From assembly GCA_031290815.1 (NCBI GenBank), contig JAISLO010000110.1, forward strand, positions 1-8,261: a stretch of DNA of 8,261 bases. The letters run 5' to 3'. Made by a program: the position numbers and the translations under genes. Under the pieces are notes generated by a model. The model was not told where the DNA came from. It saw only the letters and a program-made list of their open reading frames with translations, and searched no databases. This DNA comes from Synergistaceae bacterium. GTDB taxonomy: Bacteria; Synergistota; Synergistia; Synergistales; Synergistaceae. This document shows positions 1 through 6,174 of the stretch, in pieces (position 1 is the first letter of the stretch; every line of letters starts with the position of its first letter).

Positions 1-103
1 AATAACTTGACTATTTCGGAACTGTAAAGGGAAAATTTAATCATCGGCTACTGATACCTACAGCACTTCTATGATGGTTAAATGCTGAAACTGTCAAGTT
101 ATT
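1..103. repeat. Imperfect inverted-repeat pair, possible mobile-element end or MITE
   Basis: Bases 1-11 (aataacttgac) are the exact reverse complement of 93-103 (gtcaagttatt). Extending both arms inward gives about 16 matches in 19 positions (1-19 against 85-103). About 65 AT-rich bases lie between the arms. Terminal inverted repeats of this length and quality are usual for insertion sequences or MITEs. The left edge of the window coincides with the repeat, so a target duplication cannot be checked. Frame 1 reads eight codons and then a stop at 25-27, which could be the tail of a transposase, but this is too short to identify. An outward-facing hairpin near an element end would look the same. 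Confidence 0.45.
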
Positions 104-226
104 ATTCGACAAGTCCTTAGGATAAACGGAACCTACTTTGAAACGTTCCACAGGCTCCATGTGTCCGCCAGAAAACCTAGCGAATCAAGCGCGGCGGCGA
201 TCTGACGCAAAGAGAGGACGCTCGCT
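104..226. other. Intergenic stretch without recognisable gene
   Basis: I see no convincing coding frame here. The stretch has a short GGAAC/GTTCC dyad (about 128-149) and ends in a good ribosome-binding site, AGAGAGG (211-217), 9 bases before the ATG at 227. No clear sigma-70 promoter could be picked out, although whatever drives the larB operon most likely lies here or inside the repeat at 1-103. Confidence 0.4.
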
Positions 227-390
227 ATGGCGCAGATAACGGTTCTGGGAAACAAAATCAAGATAATTTCCACGAATGAGGAATGCGCGACAAAAAACCA
301 GATTTGAAGGGCTATTTCCGCGACTATACCGCCATCGGCGAACCTGAACGCCGTTTTTATCAAATAGATCGATTCGGCGAGTGGGAGTGA
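227..390 (+). CDS. Small two-frame ORF upstream of larB (54 aa if joined by a -1 shift)
   Basis: I do not recognise this product. Frame 1 starts with ATG at 227, has a strong AGAGAGG ribosome site (211-217) and reads 26 codons, MAQITVLGNKIKII and onward, to a TGA at 305-307. A second frame, one base back, is open from ATG 283 to a TGA at 388-390 and encodes a charged, aromatic tail ending QIDRFGEWE. The frames overlap across A AAA AAC (292-298), phased exactly as a -1 slippery heptamer. A slip there would give a single 54-residue protein. The second stop lies only 4 bases before the larB ATG, so the ORF would be the first cistron of that operon. Alternatives are a homopolymer sequencing error, a decaying gene, or a leader peptide for the hairpin at 336-358. 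That it is translated is moderately supported; the shift itself is inference. Confidence 0.4.
336..358 (+). terminator. Weak terminator- or attenuator-like hairpin before larB
   Basis: CGGCG (336-340) pairs with CGCCG (349-353) around an 8-base loop and is followed at once by TTTTT (354-358). This has the form of a short intrinsic terminator, 37 bases before the larB start and inside the second frame of the small upstream ORF. The 5-bp stem is short, so it may be chance, an attenuator or a frameshift stimulator. Confidence 0.3.
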
Positions 391-394
391 CATT

Positions 395-1201
395 ATGAGA
401 ACGAAAAAAACAGAACTCTCTCGGAATGAAAATGCGCGGAGGCATCCGGAGGGCGTCGTCGCCGGAGATATATCTCCGGGCGACGCCTCCGGCAAGCTCT
501 CGGCTCAGGCCGAAGCGCAGATCAACCCTCCCGGGCGAGACTCACCGGGCGTTCGCCTCGACTTTGCGCGAGAGAGCAGGAAGGGCGTGGGCGAGGTTGT
601 CTACTGTCCAGGAAAATCGGATGAACAGTTGCGGTTCATCGCGGACAGCGTCCGCTCGAAGGGGGCGAATATGGCGTTCAGCAGGATGAGCCCAGAGCAG
701 GCCGAGATGATCTCAAGCGGAAACCCTCCGCTCGTGTACAATCCGATATCGCGCCTTGGGACGATAGGCGGTCACGACGTGAGGGCGGTCTGCGCCGTGG
801 CGGTCCTCACGGCCGGCAGCAGCGACGTGCCGATAGCGGAGGAGGCGGCTGGGATCGCGGAGTTCCATGGAGCGGAGATCAAGCGTTTTTACGATGTCGG
901 CGTCGCCGGACTGCACAGGCTGCTTGGAATTTTGGATGAACTGAAGGACTCGGACGCCGTCATAGTGGCCGCCGGCATGGATGGAGCGCTGCCCAGCGTC
1001 GTGGCCGGCCTGGTTCCGTGCCTCGTAATAGGCCTCCCGACGTCGGTCGGCTACGGCATAGCCAAGGGCGGGAAGGCCGCTCTTTCCTCCATGCTGGCCT
1101 CCTGCTCCCCCGGGCTCGTCGTGGTAAACATAGACAACGGCGTCGGCGCTGGATTGGCGGCGTTCATAGCGGCAAAACGAAGGGGAGGGGAAGGGAGTTG
1201 A
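395..1201 (+). CDS. larB: Nickel pincer cofactor biosynthesis protein LarB
   Basis: LarB carboxylates and hydrolyses nicotinic acid adenine dinucleotide, the first step in making the nickel-pincer nucleotide used by lactate racemase and related LarA enzymes. The 268-residue product has the usual family length. Its N-terminal helical part includes the family-like block ESRKGVGEVVYCPGKSDEQL (60-79). The C-terminal PurE-like domain has VLTAGSSDVPIAEEAA (137-152), FYDVGVAGLHRLL (165-177), AAGMDGALPSVVAGL (192-206), PTSVGYG (215-221) and VVNIDNGVGAG (243-253). Cys237, in SCSPG, is my candidate for the catalytic cysteine known in Lactiplantibacillus LarB. The ATG at 395 is preceded by GGGAG (383-387) at good spacing. 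The stop overlaps the next start. No larA, larC or larE is visible. The first 20 residues are not alignable by eye. Confidence 0.93.
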   Translation: MRTKKTELSRNENARRHPEGVVAGDISPGDASGKLSAQAEAQINPPGRDSPGVRLDFARESRKGVGEVVYCPGKSDEQLRFIADSVRSKGANMAFSRMSPEQAEMISSGNPPLVYNPISRLGTIGGHDVRAVCAVAVLTAGSSDVPIAEEAAGIAEFHGAEIKRFYDVGVAGLHRLLGILDELKDSDAVIVAAGMDGALPSVVAGLVPCLVIGLPTSVGYGIAKGGKAALSSMLASCSPGLVVVNIDNGVGAGLAAFIAAKRRGGEGS

Positions 1202-2154
1202 AGGCGTTGACCCGAAAAATAGAGACCGTAGCGCTGATAGGTCTTGGCGCGATGGGGTGCGCTTATCTAAGTAAGATAGCCGAGACATTTCCGATGGACA
1301 GGATAAGAGTTGTGGCGTCTGGCGACAGGGCCGAGAGGTATAGGGCAAACGGGGTGACTGTAAACGGCAGGCGCATACGGTTTCCCATATTCGAGCCCGG
1401 TGACCGCGTCCCTCCTGCCGATCTGCTGATATTCACCGTAAAGCACAACCAACTCGGACAGGCCATTTGCGACGCGAGAGGTCAGGTTGGGCCGGATACG
1501 GTTGTCATCTCGCTCTTGAACGGCATCACGAGCGAGATTGAGATTGGGGAAGCCTATGGAGCGGAGAAGGTCCTATGCAGCCTGGCGATGGGAACCGATC
1601 CGATCAGGGCCGGCGACGACACGACATTCACCACCCTCGGCACGATTCCGTTCGGAGAGGCGGTAAACCGCGAGGGAGAATACTCTCGCAACGTCCTGCG
1701 AGTCGAGGAATTTTTCAAGGAGACTGGGCTTAGGTACGAGATACCGGAGGACATGACGAAGGCACTCTGGAAGAAGTTCATGATGAACGTTGGGGTCAAT
1801 CAGGTGACGGCGGTGCTCAGATGCGGATATGGAGCGCTGCTTGGGGCAGGACTGACCAGAGACCTCGCCGTCGCCGCCATGACTGAGGTCACGGTCCTCG
1901 CGGAGAGAGAGAAAGTCAATCTTACCGAGAGCGATATAGAGGATTGCCTGAAGGTCCTCGGGACACTGTCGCCGCAGGGCAAGACCTCGACGCTCCAGGA
2001 CGTTGAGGCTCGCCGTCAAACCGAGGTCGATATATTCGGCGGCACAGTCGTGAATCTGGGCAGGAAACACGGCGTCCCGGTTCCGGTCAACGAGATGCTG
2101 TTCAAGCTCATCAAGGCGACCGAGGAATCCTACCCTCACTCCATCTACCCCTGA
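1198..2154 (+). CDS. Ketopantoate reductase (PanE/ApbA) family NAD(P)-dependent dehydrogenase
   Basis: This family reduces 2-dehydropantoate to pantoate with NADPH in coenzyme A synthesis, and includes paralogues acting on other 2-oxo acids. I chose the TTG at 1198. It overlaps the larB stop as TTGA and follows AGGGGAGG (1181-1188) by 9 bases, giving 318 residues, normal for the family. The protein begins with a Rossmann dinucleotide site, VALIGLGAMG (11-20). It continues with the SLLNGI segment (Asn108), the lysine helix LWKKFMMNVG (190-199, probable catalytic Lys193, Asn197), and the C-terminal signature STLQDVEARRQTEVD (264-278, Ser264, Asp268, Glu276). All the expected catalytic positions look intact. 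A TTG at 1207 is a less likely start. An ATG at 1018 would lie deep inside larB and is rejected. Whether the substrate is ketopantoate is not shown, since no panB or panC is nearby. Confidence 0.85.
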   Translation: MKALTRKIETVALIGLGAMGCAYLSKIAETFPMDRIRVVASGDRAERYRANGVTVNGRRIRFPIFEPGDRVPPADLLIFTVKHNQLGQAICDARGQVGPDTVVISLLNGITSEIEIGEAYGAEKVLCSLAMGTDPIRAGDDTTFTTLGTIPFGEAVNREGEYSRNVLRVEEFFKETGLRYEIPEDMTKALWKKFMMNVGVNQVTAVLRCGYGALLGAGLTRDLAVAAMTEVTVLAEREKVNLTESDIEDCLKVLGTLSPQGKTSTLQDVEARRQTEVDIFGGTVVNLGRKHGVPVPVNEMLFKLIKATEESYPHSIYP

Positions 2155-2162
2155 GCCGAACT

Positions 2163-3101
2163 GTGTACTGGAACTTCGGAGGCATACTCAAGGGACCTCT
2201 TGACGCCAGGTTCTCCAAGCAAGCTGGAGGACTCGTCGTCGAGATAGGCTTTGGGAACGGGGAGCACCTGGCGCACCTGGCGAAGAAGATGCCGGATGCT
2301 CTGGTCGTCGGCATCGAGGTCTCGCAGTGGTGCATTACGAAGGCCGCTCGCAGGACGATCGAGACGGGGCTCGAAAACATCCGCCTGGTTCACGGCGACG
2401 CCAGGCATCTGCTCCCGAGGATGTTCGAACCCTCGTCCGCATCGCATATATACATGAATTTCCCATGTCCCTGGCCCAAGAGGAGGCACTCGGGCCGCAG
2501 GGTCGCACGTCCTGAGTTTGCCGAGCTCATGGCGTTCTGCCTGGCGCGCGGGGGGAAGTTCATCCTCGCCACGGACGTGAGATGGTATGCCGAGGAGACC
2601 AGGGAGATATTCGATAAAACGGCATGTTTCGACACCGGGGACGTCGTAGTCAACGGAGAGCGTGATTACGTGACGAAATACGAGCGAAAGTGGCGGACCA
2701 TGGGGAGGGATACGTACACGATGACGGCGGTTAAAACAGGGCCCGATGCGAGCGACGCCTGCGGCGGCATGGCGGACGAACCGGCATGGATCGATACTCC
2801 AGCCGATCCGAGCGGCATCAGGCCGAAGGCCATGACGCTGGCCGGGGAGACCATAAAGGGGCACGGCTACATTGTGATATTTCGCGACGTTTTTTTCTCA
2901 GACGCCTGTTGTGCGCTGATCACTGCCATATCCGTGGACGAAGGCTTCGAGCAGCACTACCGCTTGAAGCTGACGCCGTCACAAAGCGGGATCGTCTGCA
3001 GACTGGACTCGATAGGACACCCCTACATGACGCCGGGCGTGAGGGCCAGCGTCAGATATGCGGCAAGGAGAATGGCGGAAGCGCTCCCAGGGGAACCGTA
3101 A
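2163..3101 (+). CDS. trmB: tRNA (guanine46-N7)-methyltransferase TrmB with C-terminal extension
   Basis: TrmB uses S-adenosylmethionine to methylate guanine 46 in the variable loop of tRNA. Visible signatures are the SAM-binding loop EIGFGNGEHL (27-36), GIEV (50-53), GDARHLLP (78-85), the NFPxPWPKRRH block (99-109), ATDVRWYAEE (136-145) and RDYVTKYERKW (167-177). At Cys102 (TGT, 2466-2468) most family members have the aspartate of PDPW, which is implicated in catalysis. The family core ends near residue 188; about 124 more residues follow, including GYIVIFRDVFF and a final RASVRYAARRMAEAL helix. Long tails are known in TrmB of some thermophiles such as Aquifex. The start is GTG 2163, 8 bases after the previous stop, because the protein opens directly into the family fold (MYWNFGGIL). 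It is the last gene of the larB operon and ends before the two-way terminator. Confidence 0.88.
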   Translation: MYWNFGGILKGPLDARFSKQAGGLVVEIGFGNGEHLAHLAKKMPDALVVGIEVSQWCITKAARRTIETGLENIRLVHGDARHLLPRMFEPSSASHIYMNFPCPWPKRRHSGRRVARPEFAELMAFCLARGGKFILATDVRWYAEETREIFDKTACFDTGDVVVNGERDYVTKYERKWRTMGRDTYTMTAVKTGPDASDACGGMADEPAWIDTPADPSGIRPKAMTLAGETIKGHGYIVIFRDVFFSDACCALITAISVDEGFEQHYRLKLTPSQSGIVCRLDSIGHPYMTPGVRASVRYAARRMAEALPGEP

Positions 3102-3138
3102 TATCCCTATCCCAGATAAACTGGAAAAATAGCCTTCT

Positions 3139-3171
3139 AATTTTCGTGCCAAATTTGGCATGAAAATTTTT
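3139..3171. terminator. Bidirectional intrinsic terminator between trmB and the MFS gene
   Basis: A near-perfect dyad is centred on TGCCAAATTTGGCA (3147-3160). It extends outward through one G-T wobble pair to AATTTTC and GAAAATT, about 14 bp from 3139 to 3168. T-runs flank both sides, so it works as a terminator on either strand. It sits 38 bases after the trmB stop and just beyond the MFS stop, as expected between convergent genes. Confidence 0.85.
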
Positions 3172-3180
3172 GCTAAGTAT

Positions 3181-4443
3181 CTATCCCTTCTTTCTCCTCC
3201 AGATGGATGAGTTGTTCACGATGAACGCGACTGCCACTACGAGCGGGGATATCGCGACGACGATCAGCGTCTTTGTCAGGCCGACGCGGTCCGCGAGCAT
3301 CCCTATGGGGTAGGCGACAATGTTCGCGATGCCCCACGCGACGCCCATTACAAGCGAGCTTGCCGTGCTTCTGGACTCTGGAATTTGTTCCTGAGCCATA
3401 GCGAGAGTAATGGGGTTTGTGGCGGCTATGCACGCGCCTCCAAGCGTGAAAAACACCAGGGACGTCATGCCCTTTATCAGGATGCCGGGGATCAAAAACA
3501 CCGGCGCCAGCGTCAGCATCAGCGTTATTATCCTGACCTTGCCGAATTTGTCGGACAGACGTCCTCCGAATATATTGGCGATCGAACCCGCAATCGTGAA
3601 CGAGAACAGAGCGATCCCGCCCATCTCCATGCTTCCGCCCCGATCTGTCACCAGCAGTGGGAGAAAAACCCTTATCCCCTGCGAGGATGAATCCCTTATG
3701 ATGGATACCAACATGAGCGGCATACAGATCAAGAGCACGCGGAACATTCCGGAGAAAAATTTTTCGCGGGGCTTGACCGTGCCGCTCTCGGAGCGCCCGG
3801 GTGCCTTGGGCTTCGGGTTTCTGATGTTGATCTCTTTGGCGATGATCTTTTTCATGAGCATTATGAGTATGAAGAGGGGAATCAGGGCGAGCGGCATGAG
3901 GCTGGGTCCGGCCATGCGCAGCAAAGATACGGCATAGAGCGGGCTCAGAGCCGCGCCGAGAGTGCCGGCAGAGCTGAATATGGCTATGTACAGGCCCAGC
4001 CTCCCAGCTCCTCCGAACTTTCCAGTGAGGCCGTGAGCCTGAGGGTGAAATGAGGCCGTCCCAATCCCCATTATGGACACGAAGATGAGCAAAATTCCAA
4101 AGGTCGGGGCGATGGGGAGCAGATAAGCGCCCGCCGCCGTGAACAGCGGCGAGTAGATGACGAACGCCGATCCTCCCAGCCTGTCCGCGAGAGCGCCGGC
4201 GACCGGCTGAAATATCAGGTTCATAACTCCGAAGAGCGTGCTCGCGAATCCTGCCTCCCCGAGGGACAGGGACAGCCGCTTGACTATCTCCGGCATGAGC
4301 GTCGGAAGAAATGTCGGGTGAAGATCGTTCAAAAAGTGGATGCATGAGATCCCTGAGATTGCGGGCGGTCCGGCCGTCGCCCCCTCTTCTGCGGAACGCG
4401 GGAGCGATTGCGCGCCGCCCGTAAACTCGCTTGAATTTTTCAA
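3181..4443 (-). CDS. MFS transporter, fosmidomycin-resistance (Fsr)-like
   Basis: This is a 12-helix inner-membrane secondary transporter, most like the Fsr branch of the major facilitator superfamily, whose studied members export fosmidomycin and similar drugs. The family opening HFLNDLHPTFLPTLMPEI is followed by ASTLFGVMNLIFQPVAGALADRLG, the loop 2-3 region with the DR motif, and GIGTASFHPQAHGLTGKFGG, where GIG-x-FHP is typical of Fsr. A basic cytoplasmic loop (KKIIAKEINIRNPKPKAPGR) separates the halves. I prefer the TTG at 4443, because AGGGAGGA (4453-4460) stands 9 bases before it. The ATG at 4467 adds eight residues and overlaps that ribosome site. The resulting 420 residues fit the family. 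A non-membrane N-terminal tail of about 30 residues is slightly unusual. The gene follows the RNA methyltransferase on the same strand. The substrate is unknown. Confidence 0.85.
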   Translation of the reverse strand: MKNSSEFTGGAQSLPRSAEEGATAGPPAISGISCIHFLNDLHPTFLPTLMPEIVKRLSLSLGEAGFASTLFGVMNLIFQPVAGALADRLGGSAFVIYSPLFTAAGAYLLPIAPTFGILLIFVSIMGIGTASFHPQAHGLTGKFGGAGRLGLYIAIFSSAGTLGAALSPLYAVSLLRMAGPSLMPLALIPLFILIMLMKKIIAKEINIRNPKPKAPGRSESGTVKPREKFFSGMFRVLLICMPLMLVSIIRDSSSQGIRVFLPLLVTDRGGSMEMGGIALFSFTIAGSIANIFGGRLSDKFGKVRIITLMLTLAPVFLIPGILIKGMTSLVFFTLGGACIAATNPITLAMAQEQIPESRSTASSLVMGVAWGIANIVAYPIGMLADRVGLTKTLIVVAISPLVVAVAFIVNNSSIWRRKKG

Positions 4444-4476
4444 TGTATTGTTTCCTCCCTTGATCATCGGCGGACT

Positions 4477-4507
4477 ATTATAATTTGGGCGAGACTGATA
4501 TATTATA
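4477..4507 (-). promoter_or_regulatory. Possible promoter -10 elements for the MFS gene
   Basis: The 65-base gap between the methyltransferase stop and the preferred MFS start holds two perfect TATAAT boxes read on the minus strand (4477-4482 and 4502-4507). Neither has a good -35 at 16-18 bases. The nearer one would start transcription about 27 bases before the TTG start, leaving room for the ribosome site. AT-richness alone could explain them. Confidence 0.3.
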
Positions 4508-4509
4508 GT

Positions 4510-5925
4510 TCAAGTCAGCAGGGCGCGTTTCCGCCGCACAGGGATTTTTCTCATGACGCACACAGCCTCCACGTGCGAGGTCTGCGGGAACATGTCGAAA
4601 GCGGATACATCCTCCACCTCATACATGCCGCCCTCGGATAAGCGGGAGACATCCCTGGCGAGGGTCGCGGGATTGCATGACACGTACACCACCTTCTCGG
4701 GACGCGCTTGCCTTATCCCCTCCGTCACCCTCTCGTCACAGCCTGTCCTCGGAGGGTCAAGCACAATGACCTCGTACCGCCCGCCCTCCAGGTTTTCGCC
4801 GCTGATCATGAAGTTCTCGGCGGAACCTGCTATGGCCCTCACGTTGCAGATGCCGTTCAGTTCCATATTTTCCTTCAATTGCCGGACCGACTGGCCTCTC
4901 TCCTCGACGGCGTCGACATGTCCGGCGGCGTCCGCCAGATAAGCGGTGAGGCTGCCGACGCCGCTGTAGAGCTCCAGCGCCGAGGATGCGCCGACAGATT
5001 TGACCACGCTCTTCACGCGCTCGAACATCCTCTCTGCCTGAGGCGAGTTGACCTGAAAGAACGACGATATGTCACAGCGGAATTTATATCCGCCGAGACG
5101 CTCGCCCAGCAGCCCTCTCCCGTGAATCACCCGGCTGACCGGGCCCCAGACGAAATTGCCGGGCGCTGTGTTAACGTTCAGCACCGCCCCGGTCATCTCG
5201 CGGTTTTCCATCCCGATCTCCTGATAAATATGCCTGAGCCTGCCTAGTTCCCTAGCGCTGAGATCCCTCGCCATCACGATGCCAGAGATCACATCCTCGC
5301 GGGTTCCTCTCTCACCGGAGCGCATCGCTATGTGGCGCATATCTCCGGACTTCTTGGCCTCGTCGTATGCTCGGAAGCCCGAGTTTTGAAGGGCCGTCAT
5401 CGTCTGGGAGATCAGCCGGCCGATCGGCGGCCTCAGAATGGCGCAGTCCCCGAAGGGGATGACGTTGTGCGTGCGGCGTTCGTAATAGCCGCACACGACG
5501 CGCCCATCGCCCCTGCCGCGAAATGGCAGCGTGGTCTTGTTCCTGTACCCCCACTCCTCTGGAGACGGCTCGCAGTCGATCTTCCCGGTATAACACGCCC
5601 TTCCGATCCGTCTCAATGCGTCGGTCAGTATCCTGCCCTTTATTTCGAGCTGGGAAGGGTAGGAGGCGTGCTGGAGATGACACCCTCCGCACCGGCCGTA
5701 CTGTTTGCACCTAGGTTCTGTTCTGTCAGGCGACTTCTCCAAAATGTCGATCACCGCCGCTGCGGCGTATTTTTTGCTCAGCCTGGTCACACGGCAGACA
5801 GATGTCTCCCCCGGCAGGGCGCCAGGCACGAAGACAACGAACCCGCCGCTCCCAGCTCGCGCTATGCCCTCGCCTTCGCTGTTGATGGAATCTATATGAA
5901 CGGTAATTGTCTCTCCCTGTCTCAC
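4510..5925 (-). CDS. 23S rRNA/tRNA uracil-C5 methyltransferase, RlmD/RlmCD/TrmA family
   Basis: This SAM-dependent enzyme makes 5-methyluridine in RNA. The 471 residues show an N-terminal TRAM RNA-binding domain (about 1-62). Next come the four iron-sulfur cluster cysteines (Cys73, Cys79, Cys82, Cys161; spacing C-x5-C-x2-C-x78-C, much like E. coli RlmD). The catalytic domain carries the family motif FFQVN (289-293), the SAM site LELYSGVGSLT (317-327), LDPPRTGC (389-396), the nucleophile Cys417 in SCNPATLARD and the general base Glu453 in QTSHVEAV. Everything needed for activity is present. The GTG at 5925 is used because a TRAM fold (ITVHIDSINSEGEGIA) begins at once; its ribosome site is only a G-run. 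Which position is modified (U747, U1939, both, or tRNA U54) cannot be read from sequence, so no symbol is given. Confidence 0.9.
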   Translation of the reverse strand: MRQGETITVHIDSINSEGEGIARAGSGGFVVFVPGALPGETSVCRVTRLSKKYAAAAVIDILEKSPDRTEPRCKQYGRCGGCHLQHASYPSQLEIKGRILTDALRRIGRACYTGKIDCEPSPEEWGYRNKTTLPFRGRGDGRVVCGYYERRTHNVIPFGDCAILRPPIGRLISQTMTALQNSGFRAYDEAKKSGDMRHIAMRSGERGTREDVISGIVMARDLSARELGRLRHIYQEIGMENREMTGAVLNVNTAPGNFVWGPVSRVIHGRGLLGERLGGYKFRCDISSFFQVNSPQAERMFERVKSVVKSVGASSALELYSGVGSLTAYLADAAGHVDAVEERGQSVRQLKENMELNGICNVRAIAGSAENFMISGENLEGGRYEVIVLDPPRTGCDERVTEGIRQARPEKVVYVSCNPATLARDVSRLSEGGMYEVEDVSAFDMFPQTSHVEAVCVMRKIPVRRKRALLT

Positions 5926-5968
5926 GCACGAAGCCCCCCGGCGCTGTCAAAACCGCATTCAGGTGACC

Positions 5969-5997
5969 ATAATAAGCCCAACCATCGCAATTCGCAA
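5969..5997 (-). promoter_or_regulatory. Sigma-70-type promoter for the RNA methyltransferase
   Basis: Read on the minus strand, TTGCGA (5992-5997) and TATTAT (5969-5974) are separated by exactly 17 bases. The expected start near 5962 leaves a leader of about 37 bases before the GTG at 5925. The -35 box forms the second copy of a perfect tandem TCGCAAT repeat (plus strand, 5985-5998), which could be an operator. Confidence 0.5.
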
Positions 5998-6008
5998 TAT
6001 GAGTATCA

Positions 6009-6034
6009 AGTTGTTTAAGATAACAAACTATAAT
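6009..6034 (+). promoter_or_regulatory. Operator-like dyad next to a TATAAT box
   Basis: TTGTT (6011-6015) and AACAA (6022-6026) form an inverted repeat with a 6-base spacer, directly abutting a perfect TATAAT (6029-6034) on the plus strand. No matching -35 is seen at 16-18 bases, so it may be a weak or activator-dependent second promoter for the gene at 6175, or a repressor site between the divergent genes. Confidence 0.25.
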
Positions 6035-6101
6035 GGTCCCGCGAATCAGAGCCGCCATCAGAATGACCGGCGAGTGCTTTTCTATGACGCGGCGCGCGGG
6101 C

Positions 6102-6130
6102 TTTACAGCGATATCCATCAATCGTACAAT
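6102..6130 (+). promoter_or_regulatory. Sigma-70-type promoter for the GarR-family gene
   Basis: TTTACA (6102-6107) and TACAAT (6125-6130) match the consensus at five of six bases each and are separated by exactly 17 bases. Transcription would start near 6137, about 38 bases before the TTG start at 6175. This also argues against an upstream in-frame TTG at 6133, which lies before the predicted transcript start. Confidence 0.6.
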
Positions 6131-6174
6131 ACTTGCGCTGCGTATTTTTCATTACCCGATTGGAGGAGATAATT

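Noticed and set aside
133..495. Open minus-strand frame of 120 codons over the larB leader, with a hydrophobic stretch
   Set aside because: No ribosome site or family resemblance. It runs antisense to the well-started larB and the small plus-strand ORF, and its frame is codon-aligned with the latter, which tends to keep antisense frames open.
1018..1197. Longer start (ATG 1018) for the PanE-like reductase
   Set aside because: It would add 60 Arg-rich residues that lie inside larB in another frame. The Rossmann fold starts just after the TTG at 1198, which has a proper ribosome site.
713..1348. Minus-strand open frame of 211 codons across larB and the PanE-like gene
   Set aside because: It spans two clearly coding plus-strand genes and has a low-complexity, Arg/Ser/Gly-rich shadow composition.
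3410..3937. Plus-strand open frame of 175 codons antisense to the MFS gene
   Set aside because: It mirrors the hydrophobic codons of the transporter, has no ribosome site and no independent signature.
3173..4345. Minus-strand open frame of 390 codons in another frame over the MFS gene
   Set aside because: Its translation is His/Arg-rich without family motifs, while the overlapping frame gives a full 12-helix Fsr-like transporter.
5726..6121. Minus-strand open frame of 131 codons covering the divergent control region
   Set aside because: It overlaps the TRAM-domain coding part of the RNA methyltransferase in a different frame and the candidate promoters, and its second half is Arg-rich shadow sequence. 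The first 70 residues match nothing I know.
6133..6174. Upstream in-frame TTG start for the GarR-family gene
   Set aside because: It precedes the predicted transcription start near 6137 and lacks a ribosome site, whereas the TTG at 6175 has GGAGGAG at ideal spacing.
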